Shown: positions 50,857 to 60,276 of the stretch, piece by piece
Layout of the letters: the number at the start of each line of letters is the position of its first letter
How positions within the stretch are numbered: position 1 is the first letter of the stretch
DNA from: Cupriavidus phytohabitans
GTDB taxonomy: Bacteria > Pseudomonadota > Gammaproteobacteria > Burkholderiales > Burkholderiaceae
Assembly (NCBI RefSeq): GCF_000426345.1
Contig: NZ_AUFE01000020.1
Span: 41,112 to 105,111 of the forward strand
Direction of reading: 5' to 3'
DNA: 64,000 bases
Translations under genes and position numbers: made by a program
The notes under the pieces: model-generated
Seen by the model: only the letters and a program-made list of their open reading frames with translations
What the model was told of the DNA's origin: nothing
Databases searched by the model: none

Positions 50857-51810
50857 CTACAAGGCGAGCGTAAACGGCAACAAGAGCGCATTCACCAACA
50901 GCAAGCCGAAGAAAAGGATCGCGATGGCCGCGGAGACGGCGCGAGGCCGTCCCTGCCCTGCACCCGCCGTTCGCCGCGTCCACAGGAAACCGGCACCCAT
51001 GCCGAGCACGGCCAGCCCGGAAAATACGCTCTCCGCGGTCAGCGCGGCCGGGTAGGCCCGGGCGGGGGTGGTATTGAAGCTCTCGATGAACGGAAGCGAC
51101 GCCATCCCAGGGTCTGGCCGCGGTGGCGCGGCGGCGGCAACCGGCGGCCGTGCGGGCACCTCCGGTTCCTGAGCCGCTTGCGTGGCAAGCAACGCTGCCA
51201 CCGGCAATGCGTCCGGAGCGGGCTGCGCCGGTGGTTCGTCGGGTACGGCGACCAGTGCAGGGGCCACCAGTGGAGGGGCCACCAGGGCTGGGGCCGGCGC
51301 TGGCGTGGCTGCCGGCTCCTGGAGGGGCAGGGTTGCCGGAGTTGCCGGGACTATCGGCTTTATCGTGACTTTGGCCGTGGGCGGCGTCGGTACAGGCCGC
51401 TCCGACGCATTTTTCATCGAGTCCCGTTCCCGCCAGAAGCGGGCGAACAGGCTTTCCAGGCAGCGTGCCGACTCGCAGGCATCGCGCCGCGCACGCCACG
51501 CCGTGATGTCGGCATTGTCGATCCTGCCCTTGCGCAACATCCGTTGCTGCTCGGCGTAGATGCGCTCGTAACGGTCGGACAGCCTGGAGGAATCGCAGAT
51601 CAGGGCCTGCCGCTGGCGCGGCCTGGGCTCGTCGGTCGCCAGCGAGCATCGCACGCCGGAACCATCCGGATTATTGCAGCGGACCGTGGATTCGCCCGCA
51701 GGCGACCTGCATGCGATGTCGGAGGCCCATGCGCCGCCGACGGCGAAAAGGCACGCGGCAACAGCCGCGGCAACCAGCGAGGGCAGGCGCCACAGGATCC
51801 TTTTCATCAT
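50857..51810 (-). CDS. Secreted protein with LprI-like domain and proline/alanine linker
   Basis: 317 residues. A signal peptide (about 1-30, ending GAWASD) is followed by an LprI/DUF1311-like region: LICDSSRLSDRYERIYAEQQ and CESARCLESLFARFWRERD with paired cysteines. A low-complexity Pro/Ala/Val region of about 110 residues (145-255) includes repeats such as VAPPLVAPALVAV. Two hydrophobic segments (about 258-275 and 290-312) end the protein. LprI-like domains in other proteins inhibit lysozymes, and a periplasmic role is likely here. The fold is clear only for the first part. Confidence 0.65.
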   Translation of the reverse strand: MMKRILWRLPSLVAAAVAACLFAVGGAWASDIACRSPAGESTVRCNNPDGSGVRCSLATDEPRPRQRQALICDSSRLSDRYERIYAEQQRMLRKGRIDNADITAWRARRDACESARCLESLFARFWRERDSMKNASERPVPTPPTAKVTIKPIVPATPATLPLQEPAATPAPAPALVAPPLVAPALVAVPDEPPAQPAPDALPVAALLATQAAQEPEVPARPPVAAAAPPRPDPGMASLPFIESFNTTPARAYPAALTAESVFSGLAVLGMGAGFLWTRRTAGAGQGRPRAVSAAIAILFFGLLLVNALLLPFTLAL

Positions 51811-51975
51811 GATGCCCCATCGTGAATCGGTCCAAGGCTTCCAAGCTAGTCGCTAGTTGGCGCGTCATACAAGTGCTGGTTTTCGCAAGCCTGCGTCAGC
51901 GCACATGACGCGAGGCTTGCGGGCGGGAAAGCGCGCTGTCGTTCTCTCGCGGCAACCCGTTGCGGGCGAAACGCG

Positions 51976-52953
51976 TTATTCGACCGCGATGCCCTTGTCG
52001 CGGATGACCTTGCCCCACTTGGCATAGTCCGAGCGGATGCGCTGGCCCATCTGTGCCGGTGCCTGGTAGCCGGCGATGGCGCCCGCCTTCAGCAGCTTGT
52101 CCTGCACGTCCTTGTCAGCCAGGATCTTGCCGACTTCGCCGGAGATGCGGTCGACCACGTCCTTGGGCGTGCCCGGCGGCGCCAGCAGCCCGCCCCACGA
52201 CACCGCGTCATAGCCCTTGAAGCCCTGCTCGGCAATGGTCTTGACGTCGGGCAGCATGGCCACGCGCTGCGGCGAGCCGACGGCGATGGCGCGCAGCTTG
52301 CCGGCCTGGATGTGCGGCAGCGCCGCGACCAGGTCGGCGTACATGATGGGCACCTGGCCGCCGATGGTGTCGCTGATCGCCGGCACCCCGCCCTTGTAGG
52401 GCACGTGCTGCATCTCGAAGCCGCCCATCTGCTTGAGCAGTTCCATGCTCAGATGGCCGAAGCTGCCGGCGCCGGAGCTGGTGTAGTTGAGCTTGCCCGG
52501 CTGCGCCTTGGCCTGCGCGATCAGCTTGGACAGGTCGGTCACGTTGGGCAGCAGCGTCGGGTTGACCACCACCACGATCGGCAGGTCATAGACCGTCGCC
52601 ACCGGCGTGAAATCCTTGGTGGTGTCGTATCCCGCCTTCTTGTACAGGAACGGTGCCAGCAGCGTCGGCGTGGCCAGCATCATCAGCGTGTAGCCATCCG
52701 GCGCGCTCTTGGCGACCTGGGCCGCGGCGATGGAGCCCGACGCACCGGCGCGGTTTTCCACCACCACCGGCTGCTTGAGGGCTTCGCCCAGCTTCTGGCC
52801 GACGATGCGCGATGCGGTATCCGTGGGCCCGCCCGGCGGGAATGGCACGACCAGCTTGATGGGCTTGGCTGGCCACGATTGGGCGAAGGCGCCGCTGACC
52901 AGCAGCGGTGCGGCGGCCAGCGCCAGGATCGCGCGGCGGCGGGAGTGAACCAT
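51976..52953 (-). CDS. Bug-family TTT periplasmic solute receptor
   Basis: 325 residues with a signal peptide (about 1-25, ending SGAFAQ). Motifs: PIKLVVPFPPGGPTDTASR (first ligand loop), LNYTSSGAGSFGHLSMELLK and VPYKGGVPAISDTIGGQVP (second domain). It lies 129 bases downstream of a class III CoA-transferase gene on the same strand and is probably part of the same operon, so its ligand may be the acid activated by that enzyme. The start at 52953 gives a normal signal peptide; an in-frame GTG eight codons upstream is possible. Confidence 0.92.
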   Translation of the reverse strand: MVHSRRRAILALAAAPLLVSGAFAQSWPAKPIKLVVPFPPGGPTDTASRIVGQKLGEALKQPVVVENRAGASGSIAAAQVAKSAPDGYTLMMLATPTLLAPFLYKKAGYDTTKDFTPVATVYDLPIVVVVNPTLLPNVTDLSKLIAQAKAQPGKLNYTSSGAGSFGHLSMELLKQMGGFEMQHVPYKGGVPAISDTIGGQVPIMYADLVAALPHIQAGKLRAIAVGSPQRVAMLPDVKTIAEQGFKGYDAVSWGGLLAPPGTPKDVVDRISGEVGKILADKDVQDKLLKAGAIAGYQAPAQMGQRIRSDYAKWGKVIRDKGIAVE

Positions 52954-53081
52954 ACGGGTAATGTCTCGAATACGCACTTTCTTGTTCCAGTTGAATCAGC
53001 GCAAGGCAATCCAGCCCCCTTGCCGGGCGCGCTGCGCGTGCGCCATGGGCCTGCCATGGGCACCACGCGCGGCGCGAATGC

Positions 53082-54323
53082 TCAGGCGGACGCGTCCGGC
53101 AGCGTCAGCACGCCGCTGGCCTGCAGCGCCTGCAACTGCTCGTCGCTCAGCTGCAGCAGGTTTTGCAGCACGGCCCGCGTGCCTTCGCCCAGCGTGGGCG
53201 GCGCGCTGCGGATCGGCAGGCGCTGGCCATCGAGCCGGTAAGGCGGCGCGAACACATGGGTGGTGCCTGCGACCGGATGCGGCATCTCGCGCAGCAGGCC
53301 GCCCTGGCGGGTGCGTTCGCTGGTCAGTGCCTCGTGCAGCCCTGCCACCTTGCCGCACGGAATGCCGCAGGCGCTCATGCGCTCGAGCAGCAGGTCGCGC
53401 GCAAAGCTGCGGATCAGGCCCGTGATCAGCGGGGTCAGCGTCTCGCGGTTTCTGGCGCGCTCGACATTGGTGGCGTAGCGCGGATCCTCGACGACGTCCG
53501 GGCGCTCGATCACCTGGCGGCAGAACTTGTCGAACTGGCTGTTGTTGCCCACCGCGATGATCAGCGGGCCATCGGCGGCCTCGAACATGCCGTAGGGCAC
53601 GATCGACGGATGGGCATTGCCGTAGCGGGCCGGATCGCGCCCCAGCAGCATGGCGTCCAGGCCGTAGTAGCCGGTCACCATCAGGCCGCAGTCGTACAGC
53701 GCCATTTCGATCAGCTGGCCCTTGCCCTTGCGCTCGCGGCGGAACAGTGCCGCCAGCACGGCCTGCGCGGCGTACATGCCGGTCATCAGGTCCACCACGG
53801 CCACGCCAAACTTCAGCGGCGGCGTGTCGGCTTCGCCATTGAGCGCCATCAGCCCGGCCTCGCCCTGGATCACCAGGTCATAGCCAGGGCGCTTGGCCTC
53901 GGGGCCGCTGCTGTTGTAGCCGGATACCGCGCAGTAGATCAGTTCGGGCTTGATGGCCTTGAGCTGTTCGTAGCCCAGGCCCAGCTTCTCGGCGCCGCCG
54001 GTCTTGAAATTGTGGATGACCACGTCGAACTGCGGCAGCAGGTCGTAGACGATCTGCACGCCTTCCCTGCTCTGCAGGTCCAGCGTGATCGACCGCTTGT
54101 TGCGGTTCATGCTGTTGAAGTACGTGGTCTCGGTCTTGCCGATGCGCATGCCCCAGTCGCGCGTATCGTCGCCGCGTCCGGGGTGCTCCACCTTGACGAC
54201 TTCTGCGCCGAAATCGGCCAGGACCTGCCCGCACAGCGGGCCGGCAAACACACGCGACAGATCGAGTACGCGCACCCCCTCAAGCGGGAAGTCGATGCCT
54301 TGGGATGATTCGGGCGTCTGCAA
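53082..54323 (-). CDS. CaiB/BaiF (class III) CoA-transferase, TTG start
   Basis: 413 residues. It moves CoA between carboxylic acids. Family features: VRVLDLSRVFAGPLCGQVLA (N-terminal), ADFGAEVVKVEHPGRGDDTR with the GAEVVKVE signature, NRNKRSITLDL and the catalytic aspartate region YDLVIQGEAGLMAL. The best start is a TTG at 54323 with AGGAG seven bases before it; the frame is open 26 codons further up but that part is not family-like. It heads a two-gene unit with a Bug receptor. A promoter with repeats TTGACAA lies at 54472-54521. The acid substrate is unknown. Confidence 0.9.
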   Translation of the reverse strand: MQTPESSQGIDFPLEGVRVLDLSRVFAGPLCGQVLADFGAEVVKVEHPGRGDDTRDWGMRIGKTETTYFNSMNRNKRSITLDLQSREGVQIVYDLLPQFDVVIHNFKTGGAEKLGLGYEQLKAIKPELIYCAVSGYNSSGPEAKRPGYDLVIQGEAGLMALNGEADTPPLKFGVAVVDLMTGMYAAQAVLAALFRRERKGKGQLIEMALYDCGLMVTGYYGLDAMLLGRDPARYGNAHPSIVPYGMFEAADGPLIIAVGNNSQFDKFCRQVIERPDVVEDPRYATNVERARNRETLTPLITGLIRSFARDLLLERMSACGIPCGKVAGLHEALTSERTRQGGLLREMPHPVAGTTHVFAPPYRLDGQRLPIRSAPPTLGEGTRAVLQNLLQLSDEQLQALQASGVLTLPDASA

Positions 54324-54471
54324 GTCTTGTCTCCTTGGGCTGTTTCGAGGTACGAGCCGTCTTTGGGAAATCGTAGCCCATGCCGGGCTGGCGGCACGCA
54401 TGGCAGGCGTGGCTGCGGTGTGGCGCTGAGGTGTGGCGCGGTCAGCCCATCATTCTTGCTTGGATAAATAG

Positions 54472-54521
54472 CCTATACAATCCCAATCGACATTGACAAA
54501 ATGTTCAATAGAATTTGACAA
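54472..54521 (-). promoter_or_regulatory. Promoter and operator-like repeats of the CoA-transferase operon
   Basis: On the minus strand TTGTCA (54499-54494, five of six) and TATAGG (54477-54472, four of six) are 16 bases apart. The plus-strand heptamer TTGACAA occurs at 54493-54499, over the -35, and at 54515-54521, 22 bases on, with an inverted TTGAACA between. Such paired motifs suggest a repressor site of GntR/LysR type, not identified. The leader to the TTG is about 140 bases. With the long hairpin at 54545-54590 this accounts for the 302-base gap 54324-54625. Confidence 0.6.
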
Positions 54522-54544
54522 CGCTCCGCGCAGGAGCCCAAATG

Positions 54545-54590
54545 CGTGGCGCCCGGGCATCCGACTGGAGTCGAATGCCCGGGCGCCACG
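54545..54590 (-). terminator. 46-bp near-perfect hairpin after actP
   Basis: The arms CGTGGCGCCCGGGCAT (54545-54560) and ATGCCCGGGCGCCACG (54575-54590) are exact 16-bp complements. After one C-A mismatch an inner CGACT/AGTCG stem of five pairs and a two-base loop complete it: 21 of 22 paired positions. It lies 36 bases past the actP stop. On the minus strand GCATTTGGG follows, so the T-run is short. It also shields the CoA-transferase promoter from actP transcripts. Confidence 0.8.
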
Positions 54591-54625
54591 TTGACTTCAC
54601 ATTTACCGGAACGGTACTGCCTGCT

Positions 54626-56287
54626 TCAGTGGCTGGCTCCCTCCACCGCGCCGATGCCGGTCTCGGAACGCAGTTCCTGCGCCTCGAAGCCAGCCTTGTC
54701 CACGCGGGCCCGCGTCGACTTGTCTGTCACCGAGAAGAACCAGATCCCCAGGAAGCCGGCAGTCATCGAGAACAGCGCCGGCGACGTGTAGGGGAACGGC
54801 GCGCTGCTGAAGTGGAACACGTCCACCCACACCGCCTGCGACAGGATGGTCAGCACCACCGCCGACAACAGCCCGATAAAGCCGCCGACCGTGGCGCCGC
54901 GGGTGGTGCAGCCCTTCCACAGCACCGACATGAACAGCACCGGGAAGTTGGCCGACGCCGCCACGGCAAACGCCAGCGACACCATGAAGGCGATGTTCTG
55001 CTTCTCGAACACGATGCCGAGCACCACCGCGACCAGGCCAAGGATGATCGTGGTGATGCGCGAGACGCGCAGTTCCACCGAACTCGTTGCCTGACCCTTC
55101 TTGAAGACCGTGGCATAGAGATCGTGCGAGACGGCCGAGGCACCGGCAAGCGTCAGGCCCGCGACCACCGCGAGGATGGTGGCAAAGGCCACGGCGGAGA
55201 TGAAGCCGAGGAACACGTTGCCGCCCACCGCGCTGGCCAGGTGCACCGCCGCCATGTTGATGCCGCCCAGCAGCTTGCCGCTGCCGTCCTGGAAGCTGGC
55301 GTTGGTACCCACCAGCACGATCGCGCCGAAGCCGATGATAAAGGTCAGGATGTAGAAGTACCCGATCCACGTGGTCGCCCAGAACACCGACTTGCGCGCC
55401 TCCTTGGCATTGGGCACGGTAAAGAAGCGCATCAGCACGTGCGGCAGGCCGGCGGTGCCGAACATCAGCGCAATGCCGAACGAGATCGCGGAGACGGGAT
55501 CCTTGATGAAGTTGCCCGGGCTCATGATCGAGTCCTGCTTGGCATGGACCTCCACCGCCTTGGCGAACAGCGCCTCGGGGCTGAACTGATACTGCGCCAG
55601 CACCATGAACGCCATGAACGAGGCGCCGCCAAGCAGCAGGCAAGCCTTGATGATCTGCACCCAGGTGGTCGCGGTCATGCCGCCGAACAGCACGTACACC
55701 ATCATCAGCGCGCCGACGATGACCACCGCGACCCAGTATTCCAGCCCGAACAGCAGCTTGATCAGCTGCCCCGCGCCGACCATCTGCGCGATCAGGTAGA
55801 ACGCCACCACCACCAGCGTGCCCGACGCCGCGAACGCTCGCACCGGCGCTTGCTTGAAGCGGTACGCGGCGACGTCGGCAAAGGTGAAGCGGCCCAGGTT
55901 GCGCAGCCGCTCCGCCATCAGGAACGTGATGACGGGCCAGCCCACCAGGAAGCCGATCGAATAGATCAGCCCGTCATAGCCGTTGGCATACACCGCGGCG
56001 GATATGCCAAGGAACGACGCCGCAGACATGAAGTCGCCGGCGATCGCCAGGCCGTTCTGGAAGCCGGTGATGCCACCGCCGCCGGTGTAGAACGCCGCGG
56101 CGGACTTGGTCTTGGAGGCCGCCCACTTGGTGATGTAGAGCGTGCCGAGGACGAACACCACGAACATGCCGATGGCGGTCCAGTTGGTCGGCTGGCGCAC
56201 GGCCTGCCCCATGTCGCCGCCGGCGGCGAACACGCCCGCCGACAGCAGCAGCGCCGCGGCGCCGAAGATTGCGTGACGGGCGTTCAT
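54626..56287 (-). CDS. actP: Cation/acetate symporter
   Basis: Sodium/solute symporter family member, 553 residues, with an N-terminal signal-like segment and 13 predicted membrane segments. Family elements: [20 protein letters not shown] (about 67-86), [20 protein letters not shown] and [20 protein letters not shown] (about 302-321), the last matching the ActP/MctC signature. It imports acetate and similar short acids. The ATG overlaps the yjcH stop as ATGA, the standard arrangement. The usual partner acs is not in the window. Confidence 0.95.
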   Translation of the reverse strand: MNARHAIFGAAALLLSAGVFAAGGDMGQAVRQPTNWTAIGMFVVFVLGTLYITKWAASKTKSAAAFYTGGGGITGFQNGLAIAGDFMSAASFLGISAAVYANGYDGLIYSIGFLVGWPVITFLMAERLRNLGRFTFADVAAYRFKQAPVRAFAASGTLVVVAFYLIAQMVGAGQLIKLLFGLEYWVAVVIVGALMMVYVLFGGMTATTWVQIIKACLLLGGASFMAFMVLAQYQFSPEALFAKAVEVHAKQDSIMSPGNFIKDPVSAISFGIALMFGTAGLPHVLMRFFTVPNAKEARKSVFWATTWIGYFYILTFIIGFGAIVLVGTNASFQDGSGKLLGGINMAAVHLASAVGGNVFLGFISAVAFATILAVVAGLTLAGASAVSHDLYATVFKKGQATSSVELRVSRITTIILGLVAVVLGIVFEKQNIAFMVSLAFAVAASANFPVLFMSVLWKGCTTRGATVGGFIGLLSAVVLTILSQAVWVDVFHFSSAPFPYTSPALFSMTAGFLGIWFFSVTDKSTRARVDKAGFEAQELRSETGIGAVEGASH

Positions 56288-56589
56288 GCGACCTCCCGCT
56301 TGATACGTTCGGTCAGCTCGTCGTAGGTGCGGTTGGCATGCTGCACATACAGCCCGGTGATGACCACCGTGAAGACGATCACGAACAGCCCGATCGGCAT
56401 GCCCCACGTCATCACGCCCTCGCCCATCTTCCTGGCAAGCAGTTCCTTGTCGAAGGCGATCAGCAGCACGTAGCCGTAGTAGATCACCAGCGTCGCCGCG
56501 GTCAGCAGCCAGCCGAGGCGCGAACGCCTGCGCACAAGCCGCAAGTAATTGGGATTGGCCTTCAGTCGCCTGACCAGATCTTCATGCAT
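56284..56589 (-). CDS. yjcH: DUF485 membrane protein (YjcH)
   Basis: 101 residues with two membrane segments (about 27-45 and 63-85). [20 protein letters not shown] and the following [20 protein letters not shown] match the DUF485 family, whose genes lie directly before actP-type symporters. The family is thought to act with the symporter, but its exact role is not clear. It overlaps actP by four bases. Its promoter should lie in 56590-56989. Confidence 0.93.
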   Translation of the reverse strand: MHEDLVRRLKANPNYLRLVRRRSRLGWLLTAATLVIYYGYVLLIAFDKELLARKMGEGVMTWGMPIGLFVIVFTVVITGLYVQHANRTYDELTERIKREVA

Positions 56590-56989
56590 TCCTGTCTCCT
56601 GCCATCTATGCGTGGTCTTGCCCGGTTCACCCGTGGCGGGACGCCGCGAGTCCGTGCTGCATAAGTTAATGGCCGCCCCTTACCTGCTTCTTACACGGGC
56701 CAGAAATCGGCACCGGGTAAACGCTGAGGCGAGGCGAGGGGCAGGAGGCTCCCCGCGATGTCGGTTGTTGGTTGGCAAGGGCGGCGCATGCGCCGCAAGT
56801 CGGGCCGCGCCCAACACTCTTGCCGATGGACGAGCGGCATTTGCACGCGTGGCGGGACGCCGGCGGCATTTTCCTGCCACTGCATCCGGTGGCATGGCTC
56901 CTGCGTAAGAGCAAGCGGACGCTGCAGCGTTCTGCCCGCTTTCTCTGACCGTTTTTCTGCTTCTCCTTACCGTTTATCGGAGTACCGCC
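56590..56989. other. Divergent 400-base gap without a recognised gene
   Basis: Between yjcH (minus) and the small secreted protein gene (plus). Frames open on both strands here have no ribosome site and arginine-rich, family-less products, so I do not count them as genes. The sequence GGAGTACCGCC near 56979 is the ribosome site for the plus-strand gene. No clear promoter or operator was identified; the yjcH-actP promoter must be in this stretch. Confidence 0.4.
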
Positions 56990-57304
56990 ATGATTCGACA
57001 GTTCGCTCACACGTTCCTTGCCACCGCCGCGATCGCAGTGGCCTGCACCGCCAGCGTCGCCCATGCCGCAGCGCCGCGCGACAGCGGGCATGCCGGCGAC
57101 AAGTACGGCTATTCGTTCCGGGTCGGCATGCACGATGTGTTCAGCGACGGCGCACGCGCCGGCCGCTTCGATGTGTTTGCCGAAGGCGCCAGCACCGAGG
57201 CTCCGGCCGCCAATGCGCAGTACATTTCGGGCCTGGACCGCAGCGGCGTGTCAGCGGATCCGGCGCGCAAGTTCGACGTCTATTCCGACGGGGCATTGGC
57301 CTAG
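56990..57304 (+). CDS. Small secreted protein with HDVFSDGA-type repeats
   Basis: 104 residues with a signal peptide (about 1-27, ending VAHAA). The mature part of about 77 residues carries three copies of a [HF]-D-V-[FY]-[SA]-[DE]-G-A motif: HDVFSDGA, FDVFAEGA and FDVYSDGA. A short hairpin (GGCATTG at 57292-57298 and CAATGCC at 57306-57312) overlaps its stop codon. No family recognised; the repeats resemble others reported only as hypothetical in this genus, by impression. Role unknown; a cell-envelope protein is likely. Confidence 0.65.
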   Translation: MIRQFAHTFLATAAIAVACTASVAHAAAPRDSGHAGDKYGYSFRVGMHDVFSDGARAGRFDVFAEGASTEAPAANAQYISGLDRSGVSADPARKFDVYSDGALA

Positions 57305-57374
57305 GCAATGCCGGAGAACAGCGCGTCGAGTATCCGCCTCGAATGACAATCAGCGGCGTGCTTGCGGCCGTGGC

Positions 57375-59366
57375 CTAGCCGTACTTTCCGCCCGGCAGCG
57401 CCATCTCGATCGCGCTCATCAGTTCCTGCAGGCGCAGCGGCTTCGCGCACACCGCATCGAAGCCGCTTTCCATCGCCAGGCGCCGGTCCTGTTGGCGCGT
57501 GAAGGCGGTCAGGGCGATGGCCGGCACGCGCGCGCGGGACCCGACCACCTCCTGCGCGCGCACTTCGCGGACCAGTTCATTGCCGTCGCGGCCCGGCAGG
57601 CCGATGTCGCTGATGATCAGGTCCGGCGTGGCGTTCGCCATCTGCGCCAGTGCGTCGTCGCTGTCGCGGGCGCTGCGGACATGGGCGCCAAAGCCGGCCA
57701 GGATGGCGCTCAGGGCGGCGGCCGCATCGCTGTCGTCTTCCACCAGCACGATATCGAGTCCGTCCAGCCGCGTCGCGGTGCCGGGTGCGCCGTGGTCGGT
57801 ACCGCCGGCAGAATCTGCCTCCTCCGGCTCGGCGCTCGGGGTCAGCAGCGGGATGGCGATCTCGAAGGTGGCGCCATGGCCCAAACCCTGGCTGTAGGCC
57901 TGCACGACGCCGCCATGCATTTCGGCAAGGCGCTTGACGATCGCCAGGCCGAGGCCCAGCCCGCCCTGGGCGCGACGGTTGGCACCTTCGCTCTGGGTAA
58001 AGCGGTCGAACAGGAACGGCAGGAATTCCGGATCGATGCCACGGCCCGCGTCGACCACGGACACGCTCAGGGTCTCCGTATCGGACTTCGCGATCACGCG
58101 GACGGTGGCGCCTTCGGGCGAGAACTTGATCGCGTTGGAGATGAGGTTCCACAGGATCTGCTGGAAGCGCGCCGGATCGAGCCACGCAGCCTGCGCCAGG
58201 TCCGGGGCGATTTCCCCCTGAAGCGACAGCCGCTTCTCGCTGGCCATCAGTTGCATGCTGTCGAGTGCGGCGCGAATGACTGTGGCTGGGTTGGCCATCT
58301 CGCGCTCGAGCTTCATCTTGCCGACATTGAGCAGCGACACGTCGACCAGGTCAGCCACCAGCCGCTGCTGGATGGCGACATTGCGTTCGACCGCGGCCAG
58401 CCCGCGGCGCCCTTCGTCGGTGCTGACATGGCGCCCCAGCACATGGGTCCAGACCGAGATCACATTGAGCGGGTTGCGCAGCTCGTGCGACAGGATGGCG
58501 ATGAACTCGTCCTTCATGCGGTTCACGCGTTCAACGCCGGCACGTGCCGCCTGCTCGCGTTCGATCAGCTGTTCCTGCTGGCGCTCAAGGTTGAGCCGCT
58601 CGGTAGCGTCCGTCACGACCGCGACCCGGTCGCCCGATGGCGTGCTAGGGGAAATTCTCCAGTCGAGGTGGACCGGCTCTCCCGCCGCGTCGAGCAGCGG
58701 GAACGATCCCTGCCATCCCTCGTCCGCTGGCACGGTGGCTTCGGCGGCGCGCTCGGCAAAATCGCCGGGCGCCAGCGCGGTGACGGACTGCCCGAGCAGA
58801 TCCGAGGCCGGCCGGCGCAGCAGTGTCAGCATGGCGGGATTGACGTCAATCAGCTGGCCGCGGGCATCGAGAACGCAGATGCCGCTGGTGGCCTGCTGGT
58901 AGATCGCGCGCAGGCGTGCCTCGCTCTCGCGCAATGAGCGCTCGGCCGCGGCGGCACGCGCCAGCGCCGAGGCCGTGGCAATCAGCACTTCCGGTTCGGC
59001 GGGATGGATCAGGTAGGCCGTGGCACCGGCATTCAGCCCGCGCGCCTTGTCGTAATCCTGCACGTAGGTGGCCGACAGGTGGATCACCGGCAGCGTCGTG
59101 GTATCCGGGTCGGCACGCAGCCGTTCGCACACCTGGATCCCGTCGATATCAGGCAGGTTGACGTCGAGCACCATCACGGAAATGCCCGGTGCCCTTGCCA
59201 GGCGCAAGGCGTCCAGCCCGCAATCGGCCTCGGTCGTGCGGAACCCGGCGCTCTTGAGCACGCGCACGGTCGAATAGCGGGTGATTGGGTTGTCGTCGAC
59301 GACCAGTACGAGCGGAGATGACGCGGACGGTGCCGCCTGCTGCGTGGATTGCGGGTCCATGATCAT
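57375..59366 (-). CDS. Hybrid sensor kinase: receiver, PAS, HisKA, HATPase and receiver domains
   Basis: 663 residues, no membrane segment. A first receiver domain (about 18-135, phospho-acceptor Asp68 in VMVLDVNLPDIDG) precedes a PAS domain (about 148-260). HisKA has the histidine in FIAILSHELRNPLNVISVW; the ATPase domain shows NLISNAIKFSPEG and GGLGLGLAIVKRLAEMHGG. The C-terminal receiver (about 535-655) has PDLIISDIGLPGRDG and the late lysine in CAKPLRL. It is the last gene of the stressosome operon, coupled to the kinase before it by an ATGA overlap. The receiver at the N-terminus is a common layout for output kinases of multi-step relays. Confidence 0.93.
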   Translation of the reverse strand: MIMDPQSTQQAAPSASSPLVLVVDDNPITRYSTVRVLKSAGFRTTEADCGLDALRLARAPGISVMVLDVNLPDIDGIQVCERLRADPDTTTLPVIHLSATYVQDYDKARGLNAGATAYLIHPAEPEVLIATASALARAAAAERSLRESEARLRAIYQQATSGICVLDARGQLIDVNPAMLTLLRRPASDLLGQSVTALAPGDFAERAAEATVPADEGWQGSFPLLDAAGEPVHLDWRISPSTPSGDRVAVVTDATERLNLERQQEQLIEREQAARAGVERVNRMKDEFIAILSHELRNPLNVISVWTHVLGRHVSTDEGRRGLAAVERNVAIQQRLVADLVDVSLLNVGKMKLEREMANPATVIRAALDSMQLMASEKRLSLQGEIAPDLAQAAWLDPARFQQILWNLISNAIKFSPEGATVRVIAKSDTETLSVSVVDAGRGIDPEFLPFLFDRFTQSEGANRRAQGGLGLGLAIVKRLAEMHGGVVQAYSQGLGHGATFEIAIPLLTPSAEPEEADSAGGTDHGAPGTATRLDGLDIVLVEDDSDAAAALSAILAGFGAHVRSARDSDDALAQMANATPDLIISDIGLPGRDGNELVREVRAQEVVGSRARVPAIALTAFTRQQDRRLAMESGFDAVCAKPLRLQELMSAIEMALPGGKYG

Positions 59367-60274
59367 GCCTTTGCCGCGCCCGCCGCCGCCGGCGCTGCGG
59401 GATAGGTGAGCGGCAGCGTGACGTAAAAGCGCGAGCCCACATCGACTTCGCTTTCGAAACCGACCCGCCCGCCCAGCACCTCGGCCAGCCGCTTGCTGAG
59501 CGCAAGGCCAAGCCCTGAGCCGCGCAGGCGGCGCTGCAGCGGCGAATCGATCTGCACGAAATCCTGGAACACCGCGCCATGCATTGCCGCGGGGATGCCA
59601 ATGCCAGTGTCCTTGACCGAGAACATGACCTCGTGCTCGCCCACCAGCTTCGCGGAAACACGGACTTCGCCGCGCGGCGTGAACTTGAGCGCGTTGGAGA
59701 TGAAGTTGCGCAGGATCTGCGACAGCTTGCGGTCGTCGCTGTAGAGGCTCGGCACCTCGTGCGGTTCTTCAAAGATCAGCGCCACCTCTGGATTGGTCAG
59801 CACCGGCTTGAACATGCCGCGCAGCGTATCGAACAGCGCGACCATGTCGAACCACGCCGGCGACACATCCACCCTGCCCGCTTCGAGCCTGGCCAGGTCG
59901 AGCAGGTCGTTGACCATGTCGGCAAACTCCGCGGCGGTCTCGCGCACGAACATCACCTGCCGTTCCTGCTCGGTGGTGAGCGGACCGTCCACGCGATCGA
60001 TCAGCAGGCGGGTGATGCTCTGGATCGCGACGATGGGAGTGCGGAATTCATGGCTCATGTACGTGAGGAAGCGGCTCTTCAACTCGGTTGCCTGGCGCAG
60101 CTGTTCCGCCTGGATGTCCAGTTCCGCGTACAGCGCCACCACGCCGCGGTTGGTCTCCTCAAGTTCCGCGCGCAGGCCGTCGCATTCGCGGATCTTGGTG
60201 TCCAGGGCCTCGCGCAGTTCGTCCGGGCTCAGCGGGGTGTCCGGCGGCAAGCGGGAGTCGTCGTGGCTGGCCAT
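59363..60274 (-). CDS. Soluble sensor histidine kinase
   Basis: About 303 residues. A short coiled region (EALDTKIRECDGLRAELEET) precedes HisKA (FLTYMSHEFRTPIVAIQSI, histidine in SHEFR) and the ATPase domain (NFISNALKFTPRGEVRVSA, DTGIGIPAAM, GSGLGLALSKRLAEVLGG). No sensor or membrane domain. Its start is ambiguous: an ATG at 60274 and an in-frame TTG two codons before it, which overlaps the end of the phosphatase gene. It links the stressosome output with the hybrid kinase that follows. Confidence 0.92.
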   Translation of the reverse strand: MASHDDSRLPPDTPLSPDELREALDTKIRECDGLRAELEETNRGVVALYAELDIQAEQLRQATELKSRFLTYMSHEFRTPIVAIQSITRLLIDRVDGPLTTEQERQVMFVRETAAEFADMVNDLLDLARLEAGRVDVSPAWFDMVALFDTLRGMFKPVLTNPEVALIFEEPHEVPSLYSDDRKLSQILRNFISNALKFTPRGEVRVSAKLVGEHEVMFSVKDTGIGIPAAMHGAVFQDFVQIDSPLQRRLRGSGLGLALSKRLAEVLGGRVGFESEVDVGSRFYVTLPLTYPAAPAAAGAAKA

Positions 60275-60276
60275 GC

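Noticed and set aside
54515..56326. 603-codon plus-strand frame opposite actP
   Set aside because: Antisense to actP; begins inside the long terminator hairpin and encodes only charged low-complexity sequence.
56666..57133. 155-codon minus-strand frame in the gap before yjcH
   Set aside because: Overlaps the start of the small secreted gene, lacks a ribosome site and has arginine-rich family-less sequence.
57018..58937. 639-codon plus-strand frame opposite the hybrid kinase
   Set aside because: Overlaps the small secreted gene in another frame and is antisense to HisKA and PAS domains.
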